64,000 bases of DNA from Streptomyces sp. P3 (GTDB lineage Bacteria; Actinomycetota; Actinomycetes; Streptomycetales; Streptomycetaceae): positions 1,488,001-1,552,000 of the forward strand of contig JAFEKX020000001.1 of NCBI GenBank assembly GCA_016893485.2, read 5' to 3'. Below the pieces are notes generated by a model. It was not told the DNA's origin, ran no database searches, and saw only the letters and a program-made list of their open reading frames with translations. Numbering within the stretch: the first letter of the stretch is position 1; every line of letters begins with the position of its first letter. Below, piece by piece: positions 20,438-28,992 of this stretch. A program made the translations under genes and the position numbers.

Positions 20438-21521
20438 ATGACCACCCGCTACTGCTCCCTCGCGCAGCAGCCGGCCCCGGAGTTCGCACCGGGACTGGCC
20501 GCCGAGCGGCGCGGTGCGCTCATCGGCGGAAGCCGCATGTGGGTCAACGGCACGGTCCTGCACTACTACTTCTTCGACGCCGACAACGCTGCCGCCACCG
20601 ACACGTCCGTCATCCCGGTCCCCGGGACCGGCGAGCGGCGGCGGGTTCCGTGGGCCGGCGCCAAGGAGCAGCAGGACGTCGTACGCGAGTGCTTCCGTGA
20701 GTGGCGGGGACTCGGGATCGGCGTCGACTTCGCCGAGGTCCGCGACCGTTCGGAGGCGGAGCTGCGCATCGGGTTCCAGCCCGGTGACGGCTCCTGGTCG
20801 GCGGTGGGCCGCGACGCGCTCACCATCGGGTTGTCCGACCGCACCATGAACTTCGGCTGGGACCTGACCGCACCGGGAGAGCGCGGTACGGCCCTGCACG
20901 AGATCGGGCACGCCCTGGGCATGCTGCACGAGCACCAGAGCCCGTTCGCCGGCATCCACTGGGACGACGAGGCCGTCTACGCCGAGCTGGCGGGCCCGCC
21001 GAACTTCTGGAGCCGGGACAGGACACGCTTCAACGTCCTGCGCAAGCTCGACCCGGACGAGGTCAACGGCTCCGTCTGGGATCCGCAGTCGATCATGGAG
21101 TACCCGTTCGCGTCAGGACTGATCCTGGAGCCGGAGGAGTACCGCACGGGCCTGCACCCGCACGGCAGCCTCCCCCTGCGACAAGGAGTTCGTCCTGCGC
21201 TGGTACCCGCCCGTCGGCCCTCCCCGGACGGCCGGACTGGTGCCGTTCCGGTCGGCGCCGCTGCGCCTGGGGCCGGGCGAGCAGGCGGACTTCGCGATCG
21301 AGCCGACACAGACGCGCGAGTACGCCGTCGGCTCCTTCGGGGACAGCGACACGGTCGTCGTGGTCTTCGAGGAACGGGACGGCGAACCGCGTTTCCTCGC
21401 CGGGCAGGACGACGGGGGCACGCCGCACAACGCCACACTCAAGGTCAGGCTCGTCAAGGGCCGCCGCTACTTCGTCCGTGTGCGTCTGTACTCCACGTGG
21501 GGTTCGGGGAAACCGCGGTGA
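20438..21521 (+). CDS. Astacin-like (M12A) zinc metalloprotease (one frame error)
   Basis: About 361 residues with the extended zinc motif HEIGHALGMLHEHQSPF near residue 150 (HExxHxxGxxHE), the hallmark of astacin-type metzincins, and the Met-turn region SIMEYPF. The C-terminal about 110 residues form a beta-rich domain (VPFRSAPLRLGPGEQ, then VVVVFEERDGEPRF). At 21174 the frame must change by +1 (one extra C in CCCCC, or two missing bases) to reach this domain and stop at 21521. No signal peptide is visible, so it is either cytoplasmic or exported by another route. Divergent from, and perhaps controlled by, the LuxR gene. Confidence 0.82.
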
Positions 21522-21675
21522 TGTGCTGGTAACAGCATGGGTACAGCCGCATGCGGGCGGACGGACCACAAGTCCGGCGCCGGGGAAGCGGCCGGAGTTC
21601 GTAGCCTTCGGGGAGGGATACGAGCTCCGGCCACCCGTCATGTCCAACTCGGGCGGCACGCAGGACAGTTGCGCG

Positions 21676-22559
21676 CTAGCTGCCCAACTCCAGAGGCCGG
21701 GCAGGGTCCTTGGACCACTCCTCCAGTGAACCGTCGTACACGGACACGTCCGTACGGCCGAGCAGTGTGAGCGCGAGTGCCGCGCCCGCCGCCGAGATCC
21801 CGCCGCCGCAGTAGAGGACGACCGGCGAGTCGTCGGTGCCGAGGACCGCGCCGACCCGTGCCGCCAGTTCCTCGGCGGGCAGCACGCGGCCGGACGCGTC
21901 GAGGAGACCCCGGCCGGGAAGGCTGCGGCTCGCGGGGATGTGGCCGCGGCGGCTGTAGCGCGTGGGCGCGGAACCGTCGTAGCCGCCGAGGGGAAGGGCG
22001 CAGACGAGGGTACCGGGGCGCTCGCCGCGGCTGATGGCGGCCACGTCCTCGACGCCGGCCCACAGATCAGGGCGTACGACGGGGGTGACCGGCCGGGCCG
22101 CCGGAGCCGGGTCGGTGTCGTCCCCTGAGACCAGCGGGCGCCCGGCCGATTCCCACGCTTCGAGACCGCCGTCCAGGACGGCGGCCGGTACGCCGATCGC
22201 CCGGAGCATCCACCACAGCCGTGCCGCCCAGATGCCGCCGCCGCTGTCGTAGGAGACGACCTCGCTGCCCTCCCCACGCCCAGCCGGGCCAGCGCGGCGG
22301 CGAGGGCCTCGGGGGTGGGCACGGCGAAGTGGTACGGCACCTCGTGGTCGGAGAGGCCGCCGGTCAGGTCGGCGTGTCGCGAGCCGGGCAGGTGCCGCTC
22401 CGCCCACGCCTCGCGCCCGCTCGCGGAGCGGTAGTCGCCGTCCTCGCGCGGTGAGGGCAGGAGCGCGGTGGCGTCGAGGACGACCAGCCGGGGGTCGTCG
22501 AGGTGGGCGGCGAGCCAGGTCTCGTCGACCAGCGGTCCGGGCAGCAGGGTGGTGGTCAT
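21676..22559 (-). CDS. Two-domain sulfurtransferase (rhodanese, one frame error)
   Basis: Thiosulfate or 3-mercaptopyruvate sulfurtransferase of about 294 residues with two rhodanese domains. The N-terminal inactive domain starts LVDETWLAAHLDDPRLVVLD and contains HLPGSRHADL; the C-terminal domain has HIPASRSLPGRGLLD and the active-site loop VVLYCGGGISA with the catalytic Cys. One base is missing at the CTCCCC run 22270-22275, between LGVG and EGSEVVSYD. It transfers sulfane sulfur to cyanide or other thiophilic acceptors in the cytoplasm. Divergent from the TPP riboswitch operon. Confidence 0.9.
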
Positions 22560-22671
22560 GGCGGCCGATCGTACGCCCGCGACCTGGGCGTCTTACCCCT
22601 CGGGCGTGGCCGTCTCGGATATCGGACCTCGCTTGCACAGGTTCCGGGTGGTGCGGTTATCGTTCGGCCAT

Positions 22672-22785
22672 CTACGCGGGAGCCCCTACCCGGTTGGGCT
22701 GAGAGGGCGTCTGGGACCGGCTCGTCGAGAGTCCGGCCCCCATGGGGACGCCGACCGCACCACTCGCGCCTCAGCGCCCGCGTAG
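22672..22785 (+). promoter_or_regulatory. TPP riboswitch (THI element)
   Basis: The closing helix P1 is CTACGCGGG (22672-22680) with CCCGCGTAG (22777-22785), a perfect 9-base pair. Inside are the conserved GGGCTGAGA (22697-22705), a variable GC hairpin, and CGCCGACCGCACC leading to the P4/P5 arm, in the order of the thiamine pyrophosphate riboswitch. The 3' strand of P1 runs into TAGGAG, the ribosome binding site of the mini-gene that starts at 22794, so ligand-stabilised P1 would hide that site (translational control). Downstream genes are NMT1/THI5-like transport genes, as expected. Confidence 0.85.
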
Positions 22786-22793
22786 GAGTTCAC

Positions 22794-22871
22794 GTGTCTT
22801 CAGCAGTCGAGCCTCAGCATCCGGTGGTCAACACCCGTGCGCGCCGCTCCTGTTGTTGTCGCACGCACTGA
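22794..22871 (+). CDS. 25-residue mini-gene with poly-Cys C terminus (putative leader peptide)
   Basis: Short frame from GTG at 22794, with TAGGAG five bases upstream at the end of the TPP riboswitch, to TGA at 22869. The peptide ends RARRSCCCRTH. Three consecutive Cys codons directly before the end resemble the poly-cysteine upstream frames described as cysteine-responsive attenuators in mycobacteria. It is 75 bases ahead of the first binding-protein gene, which has its own GGAG. That it is translated and regulatory is inferred from its position, start signal and Cys tract; it could also be a fortuitous frame. Confidence 0.5.
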   Translation: MSSAVEPQHPVVNTRARRSCCCRTH

Positions 22872-22946
22872 TCCACCGCCTCCGCGCACCCCCTCCCTCT
22901 CTCCCTTCAGGCGCCGTCACGCCTGCGCACCTCCCGGAGCACCTCC

Positions 22947-23867
22947 ATGCCGCACATACGGGTCATGCTGGACTATTTCCACCCATGGCCGAATTCGGCT
23001 GGTCTGTACCTCGCCCGCGCCCGCCGCTGGTACGAGGAGGCCGGTCTGGATGTCGAGCTGGTGGTCCAGGATCCGGGACGCGGGGACACGCTGGAGTACC
23101 TGGCCCGGGGCGAGGTGGACTTCGGGATCTTCCCGCCGAACCGGCTGCTGGCCCGGCGCGCCGAGCACGGCCAGCCGCTGATCGCCGTGTCCGCGATCAA
23201 CCACAGGGGCCTGGAGGCGATCCAGACCACCACGTCCACGGGGATCACCCGCCCCCGCGACCTGGCCGGCCGCCGTATCGCCTTCAACCCGACCCCGCGC
23301 GGCCGGGCCATGGTGCGCCATCTGGTGGCGGCGGACGGCGGTGACCCGGACGCGGTGATCGGTGTGGACGCGGGCAGCCGCGAGCTGACCGTCGACGACA
23401 TCGTGGCGGGCGAGGCGGACGCGACCTTCGGCAACTACTGGTCCTGGGACGCCCTGCGCGGCGATCTGCCCGAGGAGCAACGCCTCACCTGGCCGGTCGA
23501 CGAGATCGGCGCCCCGCGCTACCACAGCTATCTGCTCGGCACGAACGAGGACCTGCTCGCCCAACACCCTTCCCTCGTACGGGCCTTCCTCGCCGTCACG
23601 GCACGCGGCTACGCGGCAGCCGCCCAGGAGCCTGACGCCACGCTGGAGTTGCTGGAGCGGGTCATCCCCTACTTCCCGCGCCCGCTGATCACCCGCTCCC
23701 TCGCCCTGATCGCGCCCACCTGGACGGACGCGGACGGCCGTTGGGGTGTCATCGACGAGAGCCGGATGGGCCCGTACGCGCACTGGCTCGCGGAGAACGG
23801 CGCGATCCCGGACGACCGCGACTGGGCCCGGTCCTTCACCAACGGCCTGCTGGACGTGGCCACATGA
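22947..23867 (+). CDS. NMT1/THI5-like ABC transporter substrate-binding protein
   Basis: 306-residue protein of the NMT1/THI5-like (periplasmic binding, type 2) fold used by thiamine-pyrimidine transporters. It reads LDYFHPWPNSAGLYLARARR at the N terminus, EAGLDVELV, then DFGIFPPNRLLARRAE and a C-terminal helical lobe. No signal peptide or lipobox is present, unlike the second binding protein in the operon, so it may act in the cytoplasm or be the mature form exported otherwise. The ATG has GGAG nine bases upstream. Lies downstream of a TPP riboswitch; its stop overlaps the start of a leader peptide. Ligand probably a pyrimidine precursor of thiamine (inference). Confidence 0.85.
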   Translation: MPHIRVMLDYFHPWPNSAGLYLARARRWYEEAGLDVELVVQDPGRGDTLEYLARGEVDFGIFPPNRLLARRAEHGQPLIAVSAINHRGLEAIQTTTSTGITRPRDLAGRRIAFNPTPRGRAMVRHLVAADGGDPDAVIGVDAGSRELTVDDIVAGEADATFGNYWSWDALRGDLPEEQRLTWPVDEIGAPRYHSYLLGTNEDLLAQHPSLVRAFLAVTARGYAAAAQEPDATLELLERVIPYFPRPLITRSLALIAPTWTDADGRWGVIDESRMGPYAHWLAENGAIPDDRDWARSFTNGLLDVAT

Positions 23868-23953
23868 GAACCCTGGCCTGCCAGGCGAGGTCGCTCACCC
23901 GGCGCCTCGCCGTCGACTTCATGCGGGTGGGCAGCGCGCTGTGTCGGCCGTGA
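23864..23953 (+). CDS. 29-residue leader peptide of the ...RVGSALCRP type
   Basis: From ATG at 23864 (overlapping the TGA of the binding-protein gene as ATGA) to TGA at 23951. The peptide ends RLAVDFMRVGSALCRP, the pattern of short actinomycete leader peptides usually found before sulfur-related genes (RR.VDL.RV.SALCR). It sits 42 bases before the second binding-protein gene. The position inside an operon is unusual. Regulation by translation through the Cys and Arg codons is an inference. Confidence 0.65.
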   Translation: MRTLACQARSLTRRLAVDFMRVGSALCRP

Positions 23954-23995
23954 CCCGACCGACCCGCCAGCCCTCCCACCCCCGAAGGACCCGAC

Positions 23996-25024
23996 ATGCA
24001 TCGCCGAACCGCCCTGTCCGCCATGGCCGCGACCGCGCTCCTCGCCGCCACCGGCTGCTCCGCCGACTCCACGGCCGCCACGAAGGACGGCACCACGACC
24101 GTCACCCTCGCCCTGGACTGGACGCCCAACACCAACCACACCGGGATCTACGTCGCCCAGACCAAAGGCTGGTTCAAGGCCGTCGGGATCAACGTGAAGA
24201 TCGTGCCGTACGGCTCGACCGCGCCCGAGACGCTGATCGCCAACCACAAGGCGGACTTCGGCATTTCGTACCAGGAGGGGGTCACCACCGCCCGCGCCGC
24301 GGGCCAGGACATCACCTCCGTCTACGCGGTGACGCAGAAGACGGACGTGACGATCGCGGTGCGCGCCGACCGGACGGACATCACCTCGCCGAAGGACCTC
24401 GACGGCAGGACGTACGCCGGTTTCGGCGCGCCGTACGAGAAGCCGCTGCTGGAGAAGGTGATCCAGAACGCGGGCGGCAAGGGCGAGTTCAAGCAGGTCA
24501 CCCTCAACACCTCGGCGTACGCGGCGCTTTACGCGGGCCAGGCGGACTTCGCGATGCCGATGCCGACCTGGGAGGGCCTGGAGGCGGAGCTGAACGGCAA
24601 GCCGCTGAAGAACTTCCAGCTGTCCGAGTACGGTTTCCCGGCGATCTACTCGACGCTGGTCGCGTCCTCGGACCAGTTCCTGAAGAAGAACCCGGAGGTC
24701 GCGAAGAAGTTCCTGGCCGCCGTCGACAAGGGCTACCGCTACGCCGCCGAACACCCGGACCAGGCGGCCGACTTGCTCATCTCCACGAACGAGAGCGTGC
24801 TCACCAACAGCAAGCTGGTGAAGGAGAGCGAGCAGCTGCTCGCCAAGGAGTACTACAAGGGCGCGGACGGTGCGATCGGCACGCAGAGCGCCGCTCGCTG
24901 GCAGGCGTTCGCGGACTTCGAGTACAAGGCGGGGCTGCTGGTCGACGCGAACGGCAAGAAGCTGACGGCCACCCCGAAGGCATCGACGTTCTTCACCAAC
25001 GCGTACCTCCCGGACGCCAAGTGA
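23996..25024 (+). CDS. ABC transporter substrate-binding lipoprotein (NMT1/ThiY-like)
   Basis: 342-residue lipoprotein: signal peptide MHRRTALSAMAATALLAATG then Cys in the lipobox ATGC. The mature part has LALDWTPNTNHTGIYVAQTK, the hallmark opening of ThiY/NMT1-like proteins that bind the thiamine pyrimidine precursor, followed by ADFGISYQEGVTTARAAGQD and YAVTQKTDVTIAVR. The frame is intact. The next gene (permease) starts inside its stop codon (GTGA). Together with the permease and ATPase it forms a complete importer; the ligand is inferred from family and riboswitch. Confidence 0.9.
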   Translation: MHRRTALSAMAATALLAATGCSADSTAATKDGTTTVTLALDWTPNTNHTGIYVAQTKGWFKAVGINVKIVPYGSTAPETLIANHKADFGISYQEGVTTARAAGQDITSVYAVTQKTDVTIAVRADRTDITSPKDLDGRTYAGFGAPYEKPLLEKVIQNAGGKGEFKQVTLNTSAYAALYAGQADFAMPMPTWEGLEAELNGKPLKNFQLSEYGFPAIYSTLVASSDQFLKKNPEVAKKFLAAVDKGYRYAAEHPDQAADLLISTNESVLTNSKLVKESEQLLAKEYYKGADGAIGTQSAARWQAFADFEYKAGLLVDANGKKLTATPKASTFFTNAYLPDAK

Positions 25025-25794
25025 GGCCGCTCCTGCGGTCGTTGTGGCCGCCGCTCCTCGTCCTGACCGTGGTCCTCGGCGGCTGGCAGCTGTACGTCAC
25101 CGCCGCCGGCGTCGATCCCACGACACTTCCCTCGCCCGCCCGGGTCGTGGAGCAGGGCTGGCTGAACCGCCAGGACCTGTGGGACCAGACGCTCCCCACC
25201 CTCCAGGAGACGCTGCTCGGCTTCGCGCTGTCGTTCGCGGCGGCCTGGCTGGTCGCCGTGCTCCTCGACTTCTCCTCGGCGGCCCGCCGGGGCCTGTACC
25301 CGCTGCTCGTCGCCTCGCAGACCATCCCGATCGTCGCCGTGGCACCGCTGCTGATCATCTGGTTCGGCTTCGGGCTGCTGCCGAAGATGCTGGTGGTGAC
25401 GTTGACGACGTTCTTCCCGCTCGCCGCGAACCTCGCGGCGGGCTTCGCGGCGACCGACCGCGAGGCGATGCGACTGCTGCGCTCCCTGGGCGCCGGCAGG
25501 TGGCGGACGTTCCGCCTCGTCCGGGTGCCGAGCGCGATGCCGTACTTCTTCGCCGGGCTGCGCGTGAGCATCACCTACGCCGTCGTTGGCGCCGTGTTCG
25601 CCGAGTACGCGGGCGCGGAGGCAGGTCTCGGGATCTATATGCAGGCCCAAAAGAGCGCGTTCCGCACGGACTTGGTGTTCGCGGCGGTCGCGGTGACGGC
25701 CGCGCTGAGCATCGCCCTGTTCGGGGCGACCTATCTGCTGCAACGGCTGGTCCTGCCGTGGGAGCGGGCGTTGAAGGAGGACAAGGCGTCATGA
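25021..25794 (+). CDS. ABC transporter permease (ThiX/SsuC-like)
   Basis: 257-residue inner-membrane protein with about six helices and the binding-protein-dependent transport motif near EAMRLLRSLGAGRWRTFRLV (EAA loop contacting the ATPase). The GTG at 25021 overlaps the previous stop, and the end overlaps the ATPase start (ATGA), giving tight translational coupling. Belongs to the nitrate/sulfonate/thiamine-pyrimidine permease group. Confidence 0.9.
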   Translation: MRPLLRSLWPPLLVLTVVLGGWQLYVTAAGVDPTTLPSPARVVEQGWLNRQDLWDQTLPTLQETLLGFALSFAAAWLVAVLLDFSSAARRGLYPLLVASQTIPIVAVAPLLIIWFGFGLLPKMLVVTLTTFFPLAANLAAGFAATDREAMRLLRSLGAGRWRTFRLVRVPSAMPYFFAGLRVSITYAVVGAVFAEYAGAEAGLGIYMQAQKSAFRTDLVFAAVAVTAALSIALFGATYLLQRLVLPWERALKEDKAS

Positions 25795-26552
25795 GCAGTC
25801 TCCGTATCGAGGGCGTCGGCAAGTCCTTCGGCCCGCTGGAGGTCCTGCGCGACCTCGAACTCGCCGTGGAACCGGGCGAGTTCGCGGCCGTGATCGGCCC
25901 GAGCGGCAGCGGCAAGAGCACGCTCTTCAACCTGGTCTCCGGCCTGGACCGCCCCACGTCGGGCCGGGTCCTGGTGGAGGGCGAACCGGCCGGGGTGGAG
26001 TCCGGCAAGGTGGCGTACATGCCGCAGAAGGACCTGCTGTTCCCCTGGCGGACCGTGCTCGACAACACGGCACTGGGCCTTGAGGCACAGGGAGTCGGCA
26101 AGAAGGAGGCGCGGCGGCGGGCCGACGCCCTGTTCCCGGACTTCGGCCTCGACGGCTTCCAGAGGGCGTACCCGTCGCAGCTCAGCGGCGGCATGCGGCA
26201 ACGAGCGGCCCTGCTCCGTACGGTCGTTCTGGAGCGGCCGGTCCTCCTGCTCGACGAGCCCTTCGGCGCGCTCGACTCCCTCACCCGGACCGAGATGCAG
26301 CTGTGGCTGGCCGACATGTGGCAACGCCACCGCTGGACCGTCGTCCTGGTCACCCACGACATCCGCGAGGCGGTCCTGCTCGCGGACACGGTCCACGTCC
26401 TGTCCCCGCGCCCGGCCACGATCGTCGACCGCGTCGAGGTCCCGCTGGCCCGCCCGCGCGGCGCCGACGACTTCACGAACCCGGACTTCGCGTCGACCGA
26501 GCGCCGCGTCCTGGACGCCCTGCGCGGCACAACGGCGGTGCGGACAACATGA
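25791..26552 (+). CDS. ABC transporter ATP-binding protein (ThiZ/SsuB-like)
   Basis: 253-residue ATPase with Walker A GPSGSGKST, Q-loop YMPQKDLLFPW (the MPQ form seen in thiamine-pyrimidine and nitrate/sulfonate transporters), signature LSGGMRQR, Walker B LLLDEPFGALD and H-loop VTHDIREA. AAGGAGG lies upstream of the ATG. It energises the permease encoded just before it. Overlaps the kinase gene downstream by ATGA. Confidence 0.93.
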   Translation: MSSLRIEGVGKSFGPLEVLRDLELAVEPGEFAAVIGPSGSGKSTLFNLVSGLDRPTSGRVLVEGEPAGVESGKVAYMPQKDLLFPWRTVLDNTALGLEAQGVGKKEARRRADALFPDFGLDGFQRAYPSQLSGGMRQRAALLRTVVLERPVLLLDEPFGALDSLTRTEMQLWLADMWQRHRWTVVLVTHDIREAVLLADTVHVLSPRPATIVDRVEVPLARPRGADDFTNPDFASTERRVLDALRGTTAVRTT

Positions 26553-27719
26553 GTTCACTCCTCGCCCACGGCCTGGGCACCGACCCGGTCGAGCCCGACT
26601 GGCCTCCCCTGACGGACGCCGAGGTCACAGACATCGTCGGCCCGGCCCACGTCGTGTGGCGCAGCCCCCGCCCCCTGTCGGCGGCGGCCGTCGTGGAACG
26701 GTCCCACCACCGCCTCTTCGTGAAGCGCCACCACACCTCAGTCCGCACACCAGAGGGCCTGGCCGAGGAACACGCCTTCCTACGACACCTGCGCTTGCGC
26801 GGTGCCCCGGTCGTCGAGGTGCTGGACCTGGCGACACGCGGCGAGTGGACGTACGAGGTCCACTCGGCCGGAGTCGGCATCGATCTCTACCGCGACGCCC
26901 TGTCCTGGTCCCCGTTCCGCTCCCCCGCCCACGCGCGGGCCGCCGGCGAGGCACTGGCCCGTCTCCACCTGGCGGCGGAGGGCTTCGACGCACCGCGCCG
27001 CCAAGTGCAGCCGCTGGTGGCGTCGTTCACGGTGTTCGCGTCCCCGACCCCCGGACGGAGCTGGAGCGCTACGTCGAGGAACGCCCCCAACTGGCAAAGG
27101 GGCTGGCGGACTTCCCTGGCGTGAGGACACGCAGCGCGTCCTCCCCCCTCCACGAGAACCTGGCCCCGCACCTCCCGGACCTGGCCCCCTCTGGACCCAC
27201 AACGACTGGCACGCCTCGAACCTCCTCTGGAACAAGGACGGTTCGGTGGCGACGGCCCTGGACTTCGGCATGAGCGACCGCACAACCGCCGTCCACGACC
27301 TGGCCACGGCCATCGAACGCAACACGGTCCAGTGGCTCCGGCCCGGCTTCCCGGTCCGCGACGCGGACGCCGTCGCACTCCTGGAGGGCTATCAGTCGGT
27401 ACGCCCGCTCACCCCCGTCGAGTCGAAGGCGCTCCCGGCCCTACTCCCCCTGGTCCACGCCGAGTTCGCCCTCTCCGAGTTGGGCTACTTCCACGGCGTC
27501 ACCCGCTCGACGGAGAACACCCGCCTGGCGTACGAGTACTACGTGGGCCACGCGGAGTGGTTCTCCGGGAAGAGCGGACAGCGCCTGCTGGACCTGGTGC
27601 GGCGGCACCAGGGGACCGACGACTCACGAGCGGCGATCGACCCCTCATTGCCGACCGAGGTGATCGCCTTCGGACGAACGGCCCCCTGCCGCCCAGCAGC
27701 CCCGACGAACACCCCGTAG
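26549..27719 (+). CDS. APH-family phosphotransferase in the thiamine-type operon (two frame errors)
   Basis: Kinase-like protein of about 390 residues with the aminoglycoside phosphotransferase fold: an N-terminal Lys-containing lobe (HHRLFVKRHHTS), the catalytic loop HNDWHASNLLW (HxDxxxxN) and metal site ALDFGMSD. One base is missing in the C runs near 27046 and 27188; both restored give one frame to the stop. It overlaps the ATPase gene, so it belongs to the uptake operon and may phosphorylate the imported pyrimidine, thiamine or a related alcohol, comparable in principle to ThiK. This substrate is inferred from context only. Confidence 0.82.
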
Positions 27720-27735
27720 AGCCTCCGGACGGCCA

Positions 27736-27752
27736 TGCCATCGATCATGGCA
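27736..27752. terminator. Small hairpin between convergent operons
   Basis: TGCCAT / ATGGCA with a 5-base loop (CGATC), 17 bases after the kinase stop. It is a weak stem and could be a terminator or a fortuitous palindrome; no stronger hairpin was seen in the 126-base gap. Confidence 0.3.
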
Positions 27753-27845
27753 CAGAGCGGTCCGGCGCCCCGTGACGTGGTGGAACACCTCCCCTCATCT
27801 TCTCCAAGTCGTGGCGTACGGAGGGCCGGCGGGGACCCCGGGGCA

Positions 27846-28977
27846 TCAGCTCGACTGGGCGGAGTGACCCCGGCGGTGCCATTCCTGGGCGAGGAGTTCG
27901 TAGGAGCGGACTCGGTCCTTGTGGGCGTGGGTGATGGTGGTGATGAGCAACTCGTCGGCGCCGGTGGCCTCTTGGAGTTGTTCGAGTTGGTCGGCGACTC
28001 GGGTGGGTGAGCCGACGAACTGGGTGTCCACGCGGTCCTGGACCAGGGCGCGGTCCTCGTCGGTCCAGATGTGGGCGCGGGCCTCGTCCGGAGTGGGGAA
28101 CTGGATGGCGCCCTCGGCCGTGCGGATGGAGCGGACCCAGAGGCCGTAGCCGGTGGCGAGTTCGCGGGCCGTGTCGTCGTCCTCGGCGACGACGACATCG
28201 GCCGAGACGCTGACGTAGGGCTTGTCGAGGACGTCGGACGGCTGGAACGCGGCGCGGTAACCGTCCGCCGCTTCAGGACGGTGGCCGGGCTGACGTGGTA
28301 GTTCGCCGCGAAGCGGAGGCCGTTGCGGCCCGCGACCTCGGCGCTCGTGCCTCCGCTGCTGCCCAGGATCCACACCTGGACGTCGGCACCCTCGCCCGGT
28401 ACGACGTGGGCCTCTACGCCCTCCGGCGAGCGGTAGGTGCCGGCCAGCAGGGCGAGGACGTCGTCGATCTGCTCGGCGTAGTCCTGGGACGTGGCGTCGG
28501 GCAGCAGGAGCAGCTTGCGCTGGAGGGCGATCCTCGGTGAGCCGAGGAGGCGCTCGAAGGAGAAACGGGGCGGGATGCGCAGGCCGTTGGGGGCCCGGCC
28601 GTCGACGATCGGGGTCGCCGAGGGCAGCGGCGGCGACGGACGCCCGCCGGAGCGGCCGAGGCCCAGGTCGAAGCGCCCGGGGTGCAGCGCGTCGATCAGG
28701 CCGAACTCCTCGACCGTGGACAGCGCGGTGCGGTGGCCGAGTTGTACGGCGCCGGAGCCGAGCCGGATCGTGGAGGTGGCGGACGCCGTCAGCGCCAGGA
28801 CGACCGCGGGCGAGGTGCCCGCGACGCCCGGGTTGAGGTGGTGCTCGGCGAACCAGTAGCGGGAATAGCCGAACTCCTCGGCCCTGCGCGCGAGTTCGAT
28901 GGAGTTGCGCAGGGCCTCGGGCGCGGTGGAGCCGGAGGAGATCGGGACCAGGTCGAGGACGCCGAGGGGATGGACAT
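27846..28977 (-). CDS. LLM flavin-dependent oxidoreductase, MsnO8-like (two frame errors)
   Basis: Luciferase-like monooxygenase of about 377 residues: LGVLDLVPISSG at the N terminus, YSRYWFAEHHLNPGVAGTSP (FMN-binding region), IRLGSGAVQLGHR, and a C-terminal half with FVGSPTRVADQLEQL. One base is missing near 28967 just after the start and another near 28264. The ATG at 28977 follows GAGGAG and begins 16 bases after the stop of the previous LLM gene. These enzymes use FMNH2 and O2, often to release sulfite or open C-S and C-N bonds. Last gene of the sulfur-type operon. Confidence 0.86.
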
Positions 28978-28992
28978 GTGCTCGCTCACTCC

